NCBI RefSeq assembly: GCF_965215655.1
Contig: NZ_OZ244111.1
Coordinates: 2,108,001 to 2,172,000, forward strand
DNA: 64,000 nucleotides
Reading direction: 5' to 3'
Origin: Nioella sp965215655
GTDB taxonomy: Bacteria; Pseudomonadota; Alphaproteobacteria; Rhodobacterales; Rhodobacteraceae
Shown piece after piece: positions 17,275-25,787 of the stretch. Every line of letters begins with the position of its first letter. Positions within the stretch are counted from its first letter, which is position 1. A model generated the notes under the pieces. That model had not been told where the DNA came from. It saw only the letters and a program-made list of their open reading frames with translations, and did not search any database. A program made the translations under genes and the position numbers.

Positions 17275-17323
17275 CACAAATATACCATCGTCAATCATGA
17301 ATGACACAAACATACCATCATCC
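17275..17323 (+). promoter_or_regulatory. Direct-repeat operator candidate before the RpiR gene
   Basis: Two near-identical 18-19-base units, CACAAATATACCATCGTC (17275) and CACAAACATACCATCATC (17305), lie exactly 30 bases apart, about three helical turns. The first is in the divergent intergenic region and the second overlaps codons 4-9 of the regulator. This is a likely binding site for the RpiR protein, controlling itself and the FAD/GcvT operon. Confidence 0.55.
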
Positions 17324-18208
17324 GCAAACACCTCCTCGACGCATGCCATTCTCGACCGGCTGACCGAGGAATGGGACGCCCTTACACCAGAGGCGCAGAA
17401 AGCCGCACGCTATGTGCTGGAGAATCCGCAGGATGTGGGCGTCTCGACCGTTCGAGAGATCGCCGAGGCCGCCAAGGTCAAGCCCAACACCGTGGTGCGC
17501 ATGGCGCGGCAGGCGGGGTTCGAGGGGTACGAGGATTTCCGCGCCCCCTTCCGCGATGCGATCCGCAAGGGGGCGATCAGCTTTCCCGACCGGGCCCGCT
17601 GGTTGCAGGATATCCGCAAATCCGGAGATCTCGGCGGGCTCTATGCCGACATGGCTGAGGCCGCGATCCGCAATATCGAGGAAAGCTTTGCCGCCACCAG
17701 TGCCGAGGCCATGAAAGCGGCGGCAGAAGCGATCTGGGCCAGCCGACAGGTCTTTACCCTCGGTGTCGGCGTGAACAATGCCAATGCGCGCAACTTCACC
17801 TATCTGGCCTCCACCGGCATGACGCAGTTCCACGCGATCCCCCGCCCCGGATCGACCGCCGTCGACGATCTGGCCTGGGCCGACAGCCGCGACGTACTGA
17901 TCGCCATGTCGATGCGCCCCTACCGCAGCGAGGCTGTGGCTGCCATCGAGGTTGCCCGCGAGCAGGGCATGACAATCATCGGCCTGTCCGACAGCCCCGC
18001 CAGCCCCATCATCCGCGCTGCCGATCACGGCTTTGTCGTCGCCGTCGACACGCCGCAATTCTTCCCCTCGTCGGTGCCGACCATCGCGCTTCTGGAAACC
18101 CTGCTGAGCTTCGTCATCGCGGTTGCCTCCGATGAGATCGTGGATCGGGTCGAAAGATTTCATGACCGGCGCCACAAGCTTGGCATCTACACCGAAGGCA
18201 ACGAATGA
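17297..18208 (+). CDS. MurR/RpiR-family transcriptional regulator
   Basis: 303 residues from ATG 17297. The N-terminal HTH-6 domain has TVREIAEAAKVKPNTVVRMA near residue 55, and a C-terminal SIS domain starts near 135 (VFTLGVGVNNANARNF, then VLIAMSMRPYRSEAV). SIS domains in this family bind phosphorylated sugars or related acids, but many roseobacter members control amine and osmolyte catabolism. It is divergent from the long minus-strand catabolic operon and 93 bases upstream of the Rieske oxygenase gene. No good ribosome site precedes this ATG. The codons upstream encode a duplicate of the TNIPSS peptide, so the exact start is uncertain. Confidence 0.85.
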   Translation: MNDTNIPSSANTSSTHAILDRLTEEWDALTPEAQKAARYVLENPQDVGVSTVREIAEAAKVKPNTVVRMARQAGFEGYEDFRAPFRDAIRKGAISFPDRARWLQDIRKSGDLGGLYADMAEAAIRNIEESFAATSAEAMKAAAEAIWASRQVFTLGVGVNNANARNFTYLASTGMTQFHAIPRPGSTAVDDLAWADSRDVLIAMSMRPYRSEAVAAIEVAREQGMTIIGLSDSPASPIIRAADHGFVVAVDTPQFFPSSVPTIALLETLLSFVIAVASDEIVDRVERFHDRRHKLGIYTEGNE

Positions 18209-18301
18209 CCCTGACGCCCATCGAACAATCCGCTTTGGCGTGCAGACCTTCCACCCTGCCCTGCTGGCAGCATCGTTTCATCTTCTCAGTGGACTGATCA
18301 C

Positions 18302-19393
18302 ATGACCAATCCGACCCGCTCGCTCGATGCGAAATTCTACACCGACCCGCAGGTTTTCGAAGTCGAGAAGGCCGGGCTTCTTGCCAGCACCTGGCAATTC
18401 GCCTGCCATGCCAGTCAGTTGGAAAACCCCGGCGATTACGTCGCGTTCGATCTGGGCGATGAAAGCCTGTTCGCGATCAAGGGGCGCGATGGCGAAATCC
18501 GCAGTTTCTACAATGTCTGCCAGCACCGGGCGCATCAGCTTGTCAGCGGTGCAGGCTCGACCCGCGTCATCGTCTGCCCCTACCACGCCTGGACCTATGA
18601 ACTTACCGGCGGTTTGCGCGCCGCGCCGAACGCGAAATCGGTGCCAGGATTCGACGCGTCGAAAATCTGCCTGACGGAAGTGCGCACCGAGGTGTTTCTG
18701 GGCTTCGTCTTCGTCAATCTCGACCCGCATGCCAAGCCGATGGAGGACTGGTTTCCCAATGCCCGCGCCGAGCTGGAGACCTTCGTACCCAACTGGGCGG
18801 AACTCAAACCGCTGGAATGGGTGGAAATCCCGGAAAACTGCAACTGGAAGGTTTCGGTGGAGAACTATTCCGAATGCTATCATTGCAGCCTGAACCACCC
18901 CACCTTCTCCACCGGCGTGATCCGGCCCGAAACCTACGACATCCAGCCCCAGGGCTATTGCCTGCGTCACACGACAGAATGCAACGATCTCAGCCAGATG
19001 ACCTATGACATCGACAGCGGGTTCGCGAATAACGACAAGTATTCAAGCTGGTTCCTGTGGCCGATGTTCAGCTTTCAGGTCTATCCTGGAAACCTGCTGA
19101 ACACCTATCACTGGCGCGCGGTGGATGCCGATCACGTGGTGGTCTGGCGCGGCTGGTATTCGGTTGGTGGCTTCGACGACGAAACCGTCCGCCGCATGGC
19201 GCAGCAGGACCGCGCCACCACGGTGGAGGAAGACATTCACCTTGTCGAAAGCGTCCAGCGCGGCCTCAAATCGCGCGGCTATGTTCCGGGGCCGCTTGTC
19301 GTCGATCCCGCCTGCGGCGTGAATTCCGAGCATTCCATCCTGCATCTGCAACGCTGGATGCGCGAGGCGGCCAGCGACGGCAAGACGCCCTAG
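18302..19393 (+). CDS. Rieske non-haem iron oxygenase alpha subunit (carnitine/choline monooxygenase-like)
   Basis: 363 residues. The Rieske [2Fe-2S] ligands are Cys73, His75, Cys92 and His95 (CQHRAH ... CPYHAW). The catalytic mononuclear iron region is ENYSECYHCSLNHPTF near residue 188, with the bridging acid and two His. Size and motif spacing fit the single-subunit quaternary-amine oxygenases (choline, carnitine, stachydrine and glycine-betaine type). The reductase partner is not beside it. With the FAD/GcvT dehydrogenase and hydroxyproline-type enzymes across the divergent promoter, it likely removes an N-methyl group from a betaine; the substrate is inferred only. Confidence 0.85.
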   Translation: MTNPTRSLDAKFYTDPQVFEVEKAGLLASTWQFACHASQLENPGDYVAFDLGDESLFAIKGRDGEIRSFYNVCQHRAHQLVSGAGSTRVIVCPYHAWTYELTGGLRAAPNAKSVPGFDASKICLTEVRTEVFLGFVFVNLDPHAKPMEDWFPNARAELETFVPNWAELKPLEWVEIPENCNWKVSVENYSECYHCSLNHPTFSTGVIRPETYDIQPQGYCLRHTTECNDLSQMTYDIDSGFANNDKYSSWFLWPMFSFQVYPGNLLNTYHWRAVDADHVVVWRGWYSVGGFDDETVRRMAQQDRATTVEEDIHLVESVQRGLKSRGYVPGPLVVDPACGVNSEHSILHLQRWMREAASDGKTP

Positions 19394-19409
19394 CCCGCCC
19401 CTACCCCCG

Positions 19410-20837
19410 TCAAGCGGCCTTTGACAGGGGGCTGTCGCCTGCCGCCGGGATCAGCGCCGCGTGCAGAACGCCGATCGTCCTGTCCAGATCGCTGCATTCC
19501 ATGACGAACTGAACATCGACGCTGCGCGGTCCCTGCAAGGCGCCCACGGCCTCAAGCCCGGCTTCGGCAATGACCTGCAAGCCACGGCTCAGGATGGACA
19601 GCCCGCTCAGATCCCGGCCAATGACCGAGGCGATGGCCAGCTTGCGCGAGGTGATGCGCGCCGCCGGATAGAGCCGTTCAAGGTCCTTCTCCACGCGCCG
19701 CATGATCTTCAGCGAGGCGTCCACGTAATGGGTGATCGTGTTGGCGTTGGACAGCTTCGACACGATCCGAACATTGTGACGCGTCAGCACGTCGAGGATC
19801 GCGGCGTCATAGCCTTTCACCCCGACCATGTCCTGTTCGAACACTTCCAGCGCGATGACATCGAGGCCGGTCACGATCTCGGCCTCGGGCGATTCCGCCG
19901 GGCGGTCGTCGATCAGGGTGCCGGGATCGCCCGGTTCGAACGCATTGGTGACGCGCAACGGAACATCCGCCTGCCGCAGGGTTTTGGCTGCCTTGGGGTG
20001 GATCGCCTCCATCCCCATGTTCGACAGCTGGTCGGCCACGTCATAGTTGCTGTGGCCGATCTTCTGCGCCTTGTCCGCCCCGACCAGGCGCGGGTCGGCA
20101 GAGGACAGGTGGAATTCCTTGTGAATGATCGCCTCCCGCGCGCCGGAAAGCGCCGCGAGGCGCGAAAAGGTGATCTCGGAATATCCGCGATCGAATTCGC
20201 GCATCAAACCCTCGGCGCATTGCGCGTAGCCGGTGACGATCGGCATTTCCGAATTGATATCAATCCCTTCGATGCCACCCTTGATGCGATCTTCAAGATC
20301 GACCGTCTGCTCATCGCGCCAGCCGGTCAGGTCCACCAGCCGGGCATTCACCCCTGCGCGTTGCAACAGCAGGGTCGCGGTGAAGGCCGAATGCGCTTCG
20401 CCAAGGCCCGACAGCAATTCGCGCACTTGCAACAGATGCTCGGACAGACGGAAATGGCCGTAGGAGCAAAGCCTGCGCAAATCCACAAGGCAATTGCGGG
20501 TGCCCTCGATCCGTTCAAGAACGAAGGCATCCGCCTGCTCCCGGTCGGCGGGATGATCCAGCACCGCGCCATGGGCGTCTGTCATCGCGTCTGCGACGCG
20601 GTCCAGTGCGCCGTGCCAGCCATGATCGGACTCTGCCCCGGCAAAGCGGGCGTAGACGCCGGGATCGCCGGATTTCTTGTGCTCCAGCAACAGGTCGGTC
20701 ACACCCCCGAAGGCTGAGACCACGAACATGCGACCATAGAGGTCGGCACCACTCCGGTTACCGATGAACAGGGTATCGCGCAGCGCGTCCAGCCTCGACA
20801 TGGACGTGCCGCCGATCTTCTCGACAGTATGGGTCAT
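19410..20837 (-). CDS. ask: Aspartate kinase, ectoine-specific (Ask_Ect)
   Basis: 475 residues. KIGGTSM near residue 7 is the aspartokinase nucleotide motif. The ectoine-type kinase region follows (GYAQCAEGLMREFDRGYSEI, with the Asp-Arg-Gly-Tyr-Ser signature), and two ACT-like segments lie beyond residue 330. It makes aspartyl phosphate and feeds the semialdehyde precursor of ectoine. It is the last gene of ectABC-ask, 3 bases after ectC. Ectoine-linked aspartokinases are known to be less sensitive to amino-acid feedback. It converges on the Rieske oxygenase gene with 16 bases between stops. Confidence 0.9.
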   Translation of the reverse strand: MTHTVEKIGGTSMSRLDALRDTLFIGNRSGADLYGRMFVVSAFGGVTDLLLEHKKSGDPGVYARFAGAESDHGWHGALDRVADAMTDAHGAVLDHPADREQADAFVLERIEGTRNCLVDLRRLCSYGHFRLSEHLLQVRELLSGLGEAHSAFTATLLLQRAGVNARLVDLTGWRDEQTVDLEDRIKGGIEGIDINSEMPIVTGYAQCAEGLMREFDRGYSEITFSRLAALSGAREAIIHKEFHLSSADPRLVGADKAQKIGHSNYDVADQLSNMGMEAIHPKAAKTLRQADVPLRVTNAFEPGDPGTLIDDRPAESPEAEIVTGLDVIALEVFEQDMVGVKGYDAAILDVLTRHNVRIVSKLSNANTITHYVDASLKIMRRVEKDLERLYPAARITSRKLAIASVIGRDLSGLSILSRGLQVIAEAGLEAVGALQGPRSVDVQFVMECSDLDRTIGVLHAALIPAAGDSPLSKAA

Positions 20838-20840
20838 GGG

Positions 20841-21242
20841 TCAGTCAGCCAATTCTTCCGCAGCAGCGTAGGAGCCGTCCGCGCGGTGCACTTCCTTGCC
20901 GGTCACCGGCGGATTGAACACGCAGGCCATCGCCAGTTCTTCCTCGGCACGCAGCACGTGACGGTCATGTTCATTCAGCGCGTACATGACGCCGGGCCTG
21001 ATCTCGTGCGTCTCGCCGGTGGCGAGATCGGTGATCGAGCCCTTGCCTTGCATGCAATAGACGCTTTCGGAGTGGTTCTTGTACTCGAACACATGTTCTG
21101 AACCGGCATTGAGAAAGGTGATATGAAAGGAAAACCCCATCCCGTCACCCGCCAGCAGCATGCGCACCGAGGACCATTCGGCATCCGAAACGACGCGGTC
21201 GCGCTCTTCTTCGATGATCTTGTTGAAATCCCTGACAATCAT
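20841..21242 (-). CDS. ectC: L-ectoine synthase
   Basis: 133 residues, the normal size. It is a cupin with the family start MIVRDFNKIIEEERDRVV, then ITFLNAGSEHVFEYKNHSES and YALNEHDRHVLRAEEE. It cyclises N-gamma-acetyl-2,4-diaminobutyrate to ectoine, with iron in the active site. It begins 3 bases after ectB stops and ends 3 bases before ask starts, so the order is ectA-ectB-ectC-ask. Confidence 0.95.
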   Translation of the reverse strand: MIVRDFNKIIEEERDRVVSDAEWSSVRMLLAGDGMGFSFHITFLNAGSEHVFEYKNHSESVYCMQGKGSITDLATGETHEIRPGVMYALNEHDRHVLRAEEELAMACVFNPPVTGKEVHRADGSYAAAEELAD

Positions 21243-21245
21243 GGC

Positions 21246-22535
21246 TTACTCCGCCGCTATCTTGGTGCCGAGCGTCGCATCGCGCGCCGCGTCGAGAAGG
21301 ATGTTCAACCCCTTGCGGAACAGCGTCTCGGGCGTGGTCAGCGGGGCCAGAACCTTGACCACCTGATCCTCGTTGCCCGAGGTTTCGATGATCAGCCCCT
21401 TCTGGAAGGCGCGCGCACAGATATCGGCAGCGAGGTCGCCGGACCCCACATCCACACCCTGCATCATGCCACGGCCTTTCAGCGTCGCACCGGGCACCAG
21501 ATCGGCTACGCCGTTCAGCGCGTCGGTCAGGAGGCGGGCCTTGTGCGCGATGTCGTTCGCGAAGCCCGGATCGCTCCAGAACTTCTCGATCGAGACGCGG
21601 GCGGTCACGAAGGCATGGGTGTTGCCACGGAAGGTGCCGTTATGTTCGGCCGGGCCGAACACGTCGTATTCGGGACGCACCAGAAGCAATGACATTGGCA
21701 GGCCAAAGCCCGACACGGATTTTGCCATCGTCACGATATCCGGCATGACGTCCATCTCCTCGAAGGAGAAGAAGGTGCCGGTCCGGCCGCATCCGGCCTG
21801 AATGTCGTCAACGATCAGCAACGCACCATGGTCGCGGGCAAGATCCGCCACCCGCCGCAGCCATTCGGGGCTGGCCGCGTTCAGTCCGCCTTCGCCCTGC
21901 ACCGTTTCCAGCAGGATCGCCGCAGGCGCGTCGATGCCGCTGGAACTGTCGGTCAGCATTGCCTCGAGAAAATCGGCGGAATCCGTCGCCTCGCCGAAAT
22001 AGCCGTCATAGGGCATACGCGTGACGCCGTGCAGCGTCATGCCCGCGCCACCGCGGTGATATCCATTGCCGGTCGCCGCAAGCGCCCCGAGTGTCACGCC
22101 GTGAAACCCGTTGGTGAAGGCAATGATATTGGTGCGCCCGGTCACCTTGCGGGCCAGTTTCATCGCCGCTTCGACCGCGTTGGCCCCGGTCGGACCGGTG
22201 AACATGACCTTGTGATCCATGCCGCGCGGGTTGAGGATATGGGCGTCGAAGGCCTCCAGAAACGCGGCCTTGGTATCGGTATGCAGGTCGAGCCCATGCG
22301 CCAGACCGTCCGACGCGATATGGTCGATCAGGGCCTGTTTCATGTCAGGATCATTATGGCCGTAGTTCAGCGACGAACAGCCGGCCAGAAAGTCGATATA
22401 GCTGCGCCCCTTGGAATCGGTGAGTTCCGATCCCGCAGCACTGGTGAACAACTTGTCGAAGCTGCGGCAATAGCTGCGCGCCTCGGACTCGCGGCGTTTG
22501 AATACAGAAATTTCGGCTGACTTGGCAGTCGGCAT
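21246..22535 (-). CDS. ectB: Diaminobutyrate-2-oxoglutarate transaminase
   Basis: 429 residues, class III PLP aminotransferase. FTGPTGANAVEAAMKLAR lies near residue 112, VDDIQAGCGRTGTF near 242 gives the PLP-pyridine Asp, and MAKSVSGFGLPMSL near 270 the Schiff-base Lys. The N-terminal VFKRRESEARSYCR is the typical EctB beginning. It converts aspartate semialdehyde to L-2,4-diaminobutyrate, the first committed step of ectoine synthesis. It follows ectA by 57 bases. Confidence 0.95.
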   Translation of the reverse strand: MPTAKSAEISVFKRRESEARSYCRSFDKLFTSAAGSELTDSKGRSYIDFLAGCSSLNYGHNDPDMKQALIDHIASDGLAHGLDLHTDTKAAFLEAFDAHILNPRGMDHKVMFTGPTGANAVEAAMKLARKVTGRTNIIAFTNGFHGVTLGALAATGNGYHRGGAGMTLHGVTRMPYDGYFGEATDSADFLEAMLTDSSSGIDAPAAILLETVQGEGGLNAASPEWLRRVADLARDHGALLIVDDIQAGCGRTGTFFSFEEMDVMPDIVTMAKSVSGFGLPMSLLLVRPEYDVFGPAEHNGTFRGNTHAFVTARVSIEKFWSDPGFANDIAHKARLLTDALNGVADLVPGATLKGRGMMQGVDVGSGDLAADICARAFQKGLIIETSGNEDQVVKVLAPLTTPETLFRKGLNILLDAARDATLGTKIAAE

Positions 22536-22592
22536 AATGGGTCCTTTTGGGTTTTTCTTTGGGGGAAGGTGCAGGCGGTCGCGACGCGGGGC

Positions 22593-23123
22593 TCAGGCCG
22601 CGTTGCGCAACCGCTCCTGCAGGTCGATGGTGACCATGTGCTCGGTGCTGTGGCGGTCCCGGAAATGCAGCGCCTGCGTGTAGTGCGCCTGCACGTCGAG
22701 TTTGGAGTCGCGATGCCCGGCGAACTTGCGGAACAGCGCCCAGGACGGCTCGTTATCGGCCGTGATCGTGGTTTGAAGGCGCTGAACATCGGCACAGGCC
22801 GGACGTTCCAGCAGGCTCGACAGCATGAGCGTGCCCAAGCCGGTGCCACGCGCCGTCTCGGACACGGCCACTTGCCAGACGAACAGGGTTTCCGGGTCAT
22901 AGGGCAGCACATAGGCCGACACCCAGCCGACAACCTTGCCGTCAAGCTCGGCCACGACGCAGGTATCGCGGAAATGATCGCACTGGATCAGGTTGCAATA
23001 CATGGAGTTCTCGTCGAGCGGCTTGCACGCGCGCACCAGTTCCCAGATCTCCGCACCATCCTCGGCGGCGGGCTCCCGCAGCGTGGGCGTATTCTTGCGA
23101 AAAAACTCGAGCGCATGTCGCAT
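22593..23123 (-). CDS. ectA: L-2,4-diaminobutyrate acetyltransferase
   Basis: 176 residues, GNAT fold. LREPAAEDGAEIWELVRACK opens the domain, and the acetyl-CoA motif is WQVAVSETARGTGLGTLML near residue 90. It acetylates the gamma-amino group of diaminobutyrate. It is first in the ectoine operon; the ATG at 23123 has GAGGT about ten bases upstream. The region between it and the divergent MarR gene carries a perfect palindrome. Confidence 0.95.
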   Translation of the reverse strand: MRHALEFFRKNTPTLREPAAEDGAEIWELVRACKPLDENSMYCNLIQCDHFRDTCVVAELDGKVVGWVSAYVLPYDPETLFVWQVAVSETARGTGLGTLMLSSLLERPACADVQRLQTTITADNEPSWALFRKFAGHRDSKLDVQAHYTQALHFRDRHSTEHMVTIDLQERLRNAA

Positions 23124-23189
23124 TTGCTTTTTACCTCATGTTTGCTTTGAATGGCTAAGTATCAAGTCCGGGTCGAGTTTTCAAGCTCA

Positions 23190-23202
23190 GCGGAAATTCC
23201 GC
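23190..23202. promoter_or_regulatory. Palindrome in the ectA / marR divergent promoter region
   Basis: GCGGAA-A-TTCCGC is a perfect 6-bp-arm palindrome, 67 bases upstream of ectA and 132 bases upstream of the MarR-family gene. MarR proteins bind such short palindromes, so this is the best operator candidate for ectoine control here. A related half (AAATTTCGGG) follows at 23215. Confidence 0.45.
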
Positions 23203-23334
23203 GACATATTGGCCAAATTTCGGGATAAAGCGGCCCATTTGCCGTGATCACCTCGCCGTTAATACTTCGCAAGCCAAAGCTTACACATCTTCCAGCACAT
23301 TGATTCATGACATCGCCTGTGCCAGCATCCGGAC

Positions 23335-23820
23335 ATGGATCGCGTCGATACCAGCCTTATCGCCCTGCGCCGCATTTTGCTGGCTACGAACCAGTTCAGC
23401 CGCAACCTCGCGCAATCCGTCGGCCTGACCGCGGCGCAGTTGCGGGTCTTGCAGATCGTCTCGGAGAAAGGTCAGTGCACCGCGACGGCGATCTCGCAGC
23501 AGATGCGGATTTCGCAGGCCACGGTGACGTCACTGGTAGACAAGCTCGTGCGACAGGAAATGGTGGTCCGGGAGAGGTCTCAGACCGACCGGCGGCAAAC
23601 CAATATCGTGATCACCGAAAAAGGCATTCGCGCCCTTGCCGACGCCCCCGACCCGCTGCAACAGCGTTTCGTGCGCAAGTTCTCGGCCATGGAAGATTGG
23701 GAACAGGCCGCCCTGATCGCGGCGCTGGAACGTGTCGCGTCGATGCTGGACGCCGAGGACATTGATGCCTCGCCGGTCCTGGAAAGCGGCGAGTTCCAGA
23801 AGACCGGCTCCGGCGAGTGA
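23335..23820 (+). CDS. MarR-family regulator, EctR-like by position
   Basis: 161 residues. A winged-helix core runs from about residue 30 to 105: LTAAQLRVLQIVSEKGQC, then TATAISQQMRISQATVTSL as the recognition region, and RERSQTDRRQTNIVITEKG as the wing. MarR-type EctR repressors control ectABC in methylotrophs and marine bacteria, and this gene is divergent from ectA. The C-terminal 45 residues are a dimerisation helix plus a polar tail. The start at 23335 is taken because the helix preceding the core begins there (MDRVDTSLIALRRILLAT). Confidence 0.85.
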   Translation: MDRVDTSLIALRRILLATNQFSRNLAQSVGLTAAQLRVLQIVSEKGQCTATAISQQMRISQATVTSLVDKLVRQEMVVRERSQTDRRQTNIVITEKGIRALADAPDPLQQRFVRKFSAMEDWEQAALIAALERVASMLDAEDIDASPVLESGEFQKTGSGE

Positions 23821-23969
23821 CACGCCCCCGCCTGCGCCCGAAGTGACGCAGCGATAGCGGCAGGGGTCGGAATCCCCCGAGATCGAGATGGCTTCATCGC
23901 CTATCCTGCGGTGCGCACGCTTGAAATTGCTGCATCGTGCGCGAATCAGAAACGCCGCAAGAGCTCATC

Positions 23970-24461
23970 ATGAAAAAGACCGGACTCGACATCACGGATA
24001 TCCGTATTCTCAGCGCGGTTCAGCAGCACGGGCAACTGAGCAAGACCCGTCTTGCCGAGCTTGTGCACCTGTCCCCCACCCCCTGTTGGGCCCGTCTCGA
24101 CCGGCTCAAGGCGGCTGGATATATCCGGGGCTATCATGCGGACATCGCACTGGAGCGGATCGTTGATTTCACCCAGGTCGTGGTGACCATATCGCTGACC
24201 AATCACCGGAAGGCCGATTTCGAGAGATTCGAGGCGCTGATCAACTCGCTGGACGAGATCACCGAGTGCATCGCGACCGGGGGCGGCATGGATTACGTGA
24301 TCAAGACCGCCACCCCGAATCTGGCGGCATTCCAGGCGGTGATGGAGGTGCTGCTCTCCTCCGAAGTCGAGATCAATCGCTACATGACCTACATCGCCAC
24401 CCGGCAGGTGAAGGTAAGCCGCCCGAACCTTGCCAAACTGATTGCGCAGGCCAATAGGTAG
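23970..24461 (+). CDS. Lrp/AsnC-family regulator upstream of dmdA
   Basis: 163 residues from ATG 23970. The HTH is near residue 6-50 (DITDIRILSAVQQHGQLSKT, then LVHLSPTPCWARLDRLKAAG), followed by the RAM ligand domain (VVVTISLTNH, ending in the conserved effector-pocket region ECIATGGGMDYVIK). Such proteins sense amino acids or related small molecules as octamers. It lies between ectoine synthesis and dmdA and is followed at once by three copies of a palindrome leading into dmdA, so it probably controls dmdA and itself. DoeX-type regulators of ectoine catabolism also belong here; this could be an alternative role. Confidence 0.85.
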   Translation: MKKTGLDITDIRILSAVQQHGQLSKTRLAELVHLSPTPCWARLDRLKAAGYIRGYHADIALERIVDFTQVVVTISLTNHRKADFERFEALINSLDEITECIATGGGMDYVIKTATPNLAAFQAVMEVLLSSEVEINRYMTYIATRQVKVSRPNLAKLIAQANR

Positions 24462-24467
24462 CACGGC

Positions 24468-24598
24468 GACCGAACGGTCTGTTTTGAATTTTTTTTCGGA
24501 CGGAACGGTCTGAAAACCCCGCGTTTTCGGACCGCATCTTCGGCGGAATCGGCCCTAAAAGATCGCCAGCTTCAACGATGCCCTGACCCGAACGGTCA
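24468..24598 (+). promoter_or_regulatory. Three-copy operator array and hairpin before dmdA
   Basis: The palindrome GACCGAACGGTC occurs at 24468-24479, with near copies GACGGAACGGTC at 24499-24510 and TGACC-CGAAC-GGTCA at 24584-24598. All share GAACGGTC, with spacings of 31 and 87 bases. Overlapping the second copy is an 11-bp hairpin (GGTCTGAAAAC / GTTTTCGGACC, one G-U pair, 5-nt loop) at 24507-24533. Multiple dispersed sites suit an octameric Lrp-type regulator such as the one encoded just upstream. Confidence 0.6.
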
Positions 24599-24618
24599 GC
24601 AGTTATGAGGGCGAACAC

Positions 24619-25761
24619 ATGACACAAGCAGACGACTTCGGGTTTGGCACCCAGATCCGCAAATCCCCCTATTTCGACGCCACCGTCCGGTGGGGCGCAA
24701 AGGGTTTTTCCGTTTACAATCATATGTATATCCCTCGTGATTTCGGCGATCCGGAACAGAATTTCTGGAACCTCGTGAACGAGGCCATCCTGTGTGACGT
24801 GGCTGTTGAACGTCAGGTCGAGATCACCGGACCGGATGCGGCGCGCTTTGTTCAGATGCTGACCCCGCGCGATCTGTCCAAGATGGCCGTGGGCCAATGC
24901 AAATACATCCTGATCACCAATGCCAAGGGCGGCATCCTGAATGATCCGATCCTGCTGCGCCTGGCGGAAAACCACTTCTGGATCTCGCTGGCTGACAGCG
25001 ACATCCTGCTGTGGGCCCAGGGCGTCGCGGTGCATTCGGGGATGGATGTGACGATCTGCGAACCCGATGTCTCGCCGCTGCAACTTCAAGGGCCGAAATC
25101 GGGTCTGATCATGCAGGCGCTATTTGGCGAAGAGATCATGGACCTGAAATACTACTGGCTGCGTGAAGTCGATCTCGACGGTATCCCGCTGATCGTGTCA
25201 CGTACCGGCTGGTCCAGTGAACTGGGATATGAGCTATATCTGCGTGACGGCACTCAGGGCGATGCCCTGTGGGAACGGATCATGGCAGCGGGCATGGAGC
25301 ACGGGCTGAAGCCCGGCCACACCTCGTCGATCCGCAGGATCGAAGGCGGAATGCTGTCCTACCACGCCGATGCCGACATCCACACCAACCCGTTCGAGCT
25401 TGGCTTCGACCGTCTGGTCAATCTCGACATGGATGCGGAGTTCATCGGCAAGGCCGCGCTGAAGCGGATCAAGGAAGAGGGCGTCACCCGCAAGCAGATC
25501 GGTCTGGTCATCGACTGCGACCCTCTTCAGGGGCCGAACACCACCTTCTGGCCGATCAACCAGGGCGACGAGACCATCGGCAAGGTGACCTCGGCCGTCT
25601 ATTCGCCGCGCCTGAAGCAGAATATCGCGCTGGCGATGGTGTCGGTGGAGCACGCGGTTCTGGGATCGGAGGTGGAGGTGGTGACCAAGTCGGGCCCGAC
25701 CCGCGCCACCATGGTCGAGTTCCCGTTCTACGACCCCAAGAAGTCCATCGCCGCTGCCTGA
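24619..25761 (+). CDS. dmdA: DMSP demethylase-like aminomethyltransferase
   Basis: 380 residues, GcvT fold. It matches DmdA in long stretches: VYNHMYIP near residue 36, DVAVERQVEITGPDA near 62, MLTPRDLSKMAVGQCKYI, NDPILLRLAENHFWISLADS near 111, SPLQLQGPKSG near 151 and ARTGWSS-type RTGWSSELGYELYLRDG near 202. DmdA transfers a methyl group from DMSP to tetrahydrofolate, giving methylmercaptopropionate. It is somewhat longer than the best-known DmdA proteins at both ends, and the roseobacter family has paralogues of unknown substrate, so a related methylated sulfonium or amine is possible. It heads an operon with osmC and an enoyl-CoA hydratase. Confidence 0.75.
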   Translation: MTQADDFGFGTQIRKSPYFDATVRWGAKGFSVYNHMYIPRDFGDPEQNFWNLVNEAILCDVAVERQVEITGPDAARFVQMLTPRDLSKMAVGQCKYILITNAKGGILNDPILLRLAENHFWISLADSDILLWAQGVAVHSGMDVTICEPDVSPLQLQGPKSGLIMQALFGEEIMDLKYYWLREVDLDGIPLIVSRTGWSSELGYELYLRDGTQGDALWERIMAAGMEHGLKPGHTSSIRRIEGGMLSYHADADIHTNPFELGFDRLVNLDMDAEFIGKAALKRIKEEGVTRKQIGLVIDCDPLQGPNTTFWPINQGDETIGKVTSAVYSPRLKQNIALAMVSVEHAVLGSEVEVVTKSGPTRATMVEFPFYDPKKSIAAA

Positions 25762-25787
25762 GCGACCCTGCAGAAGAGACCTGATCC

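Noticed and set aside
24462..24618. A SAM-type riboswitch before dmdA
   Set aside because: I could not match a known SAM riboswitch core. The hairpin overlaps repeated palindromes and is better explained as a protein operator region.
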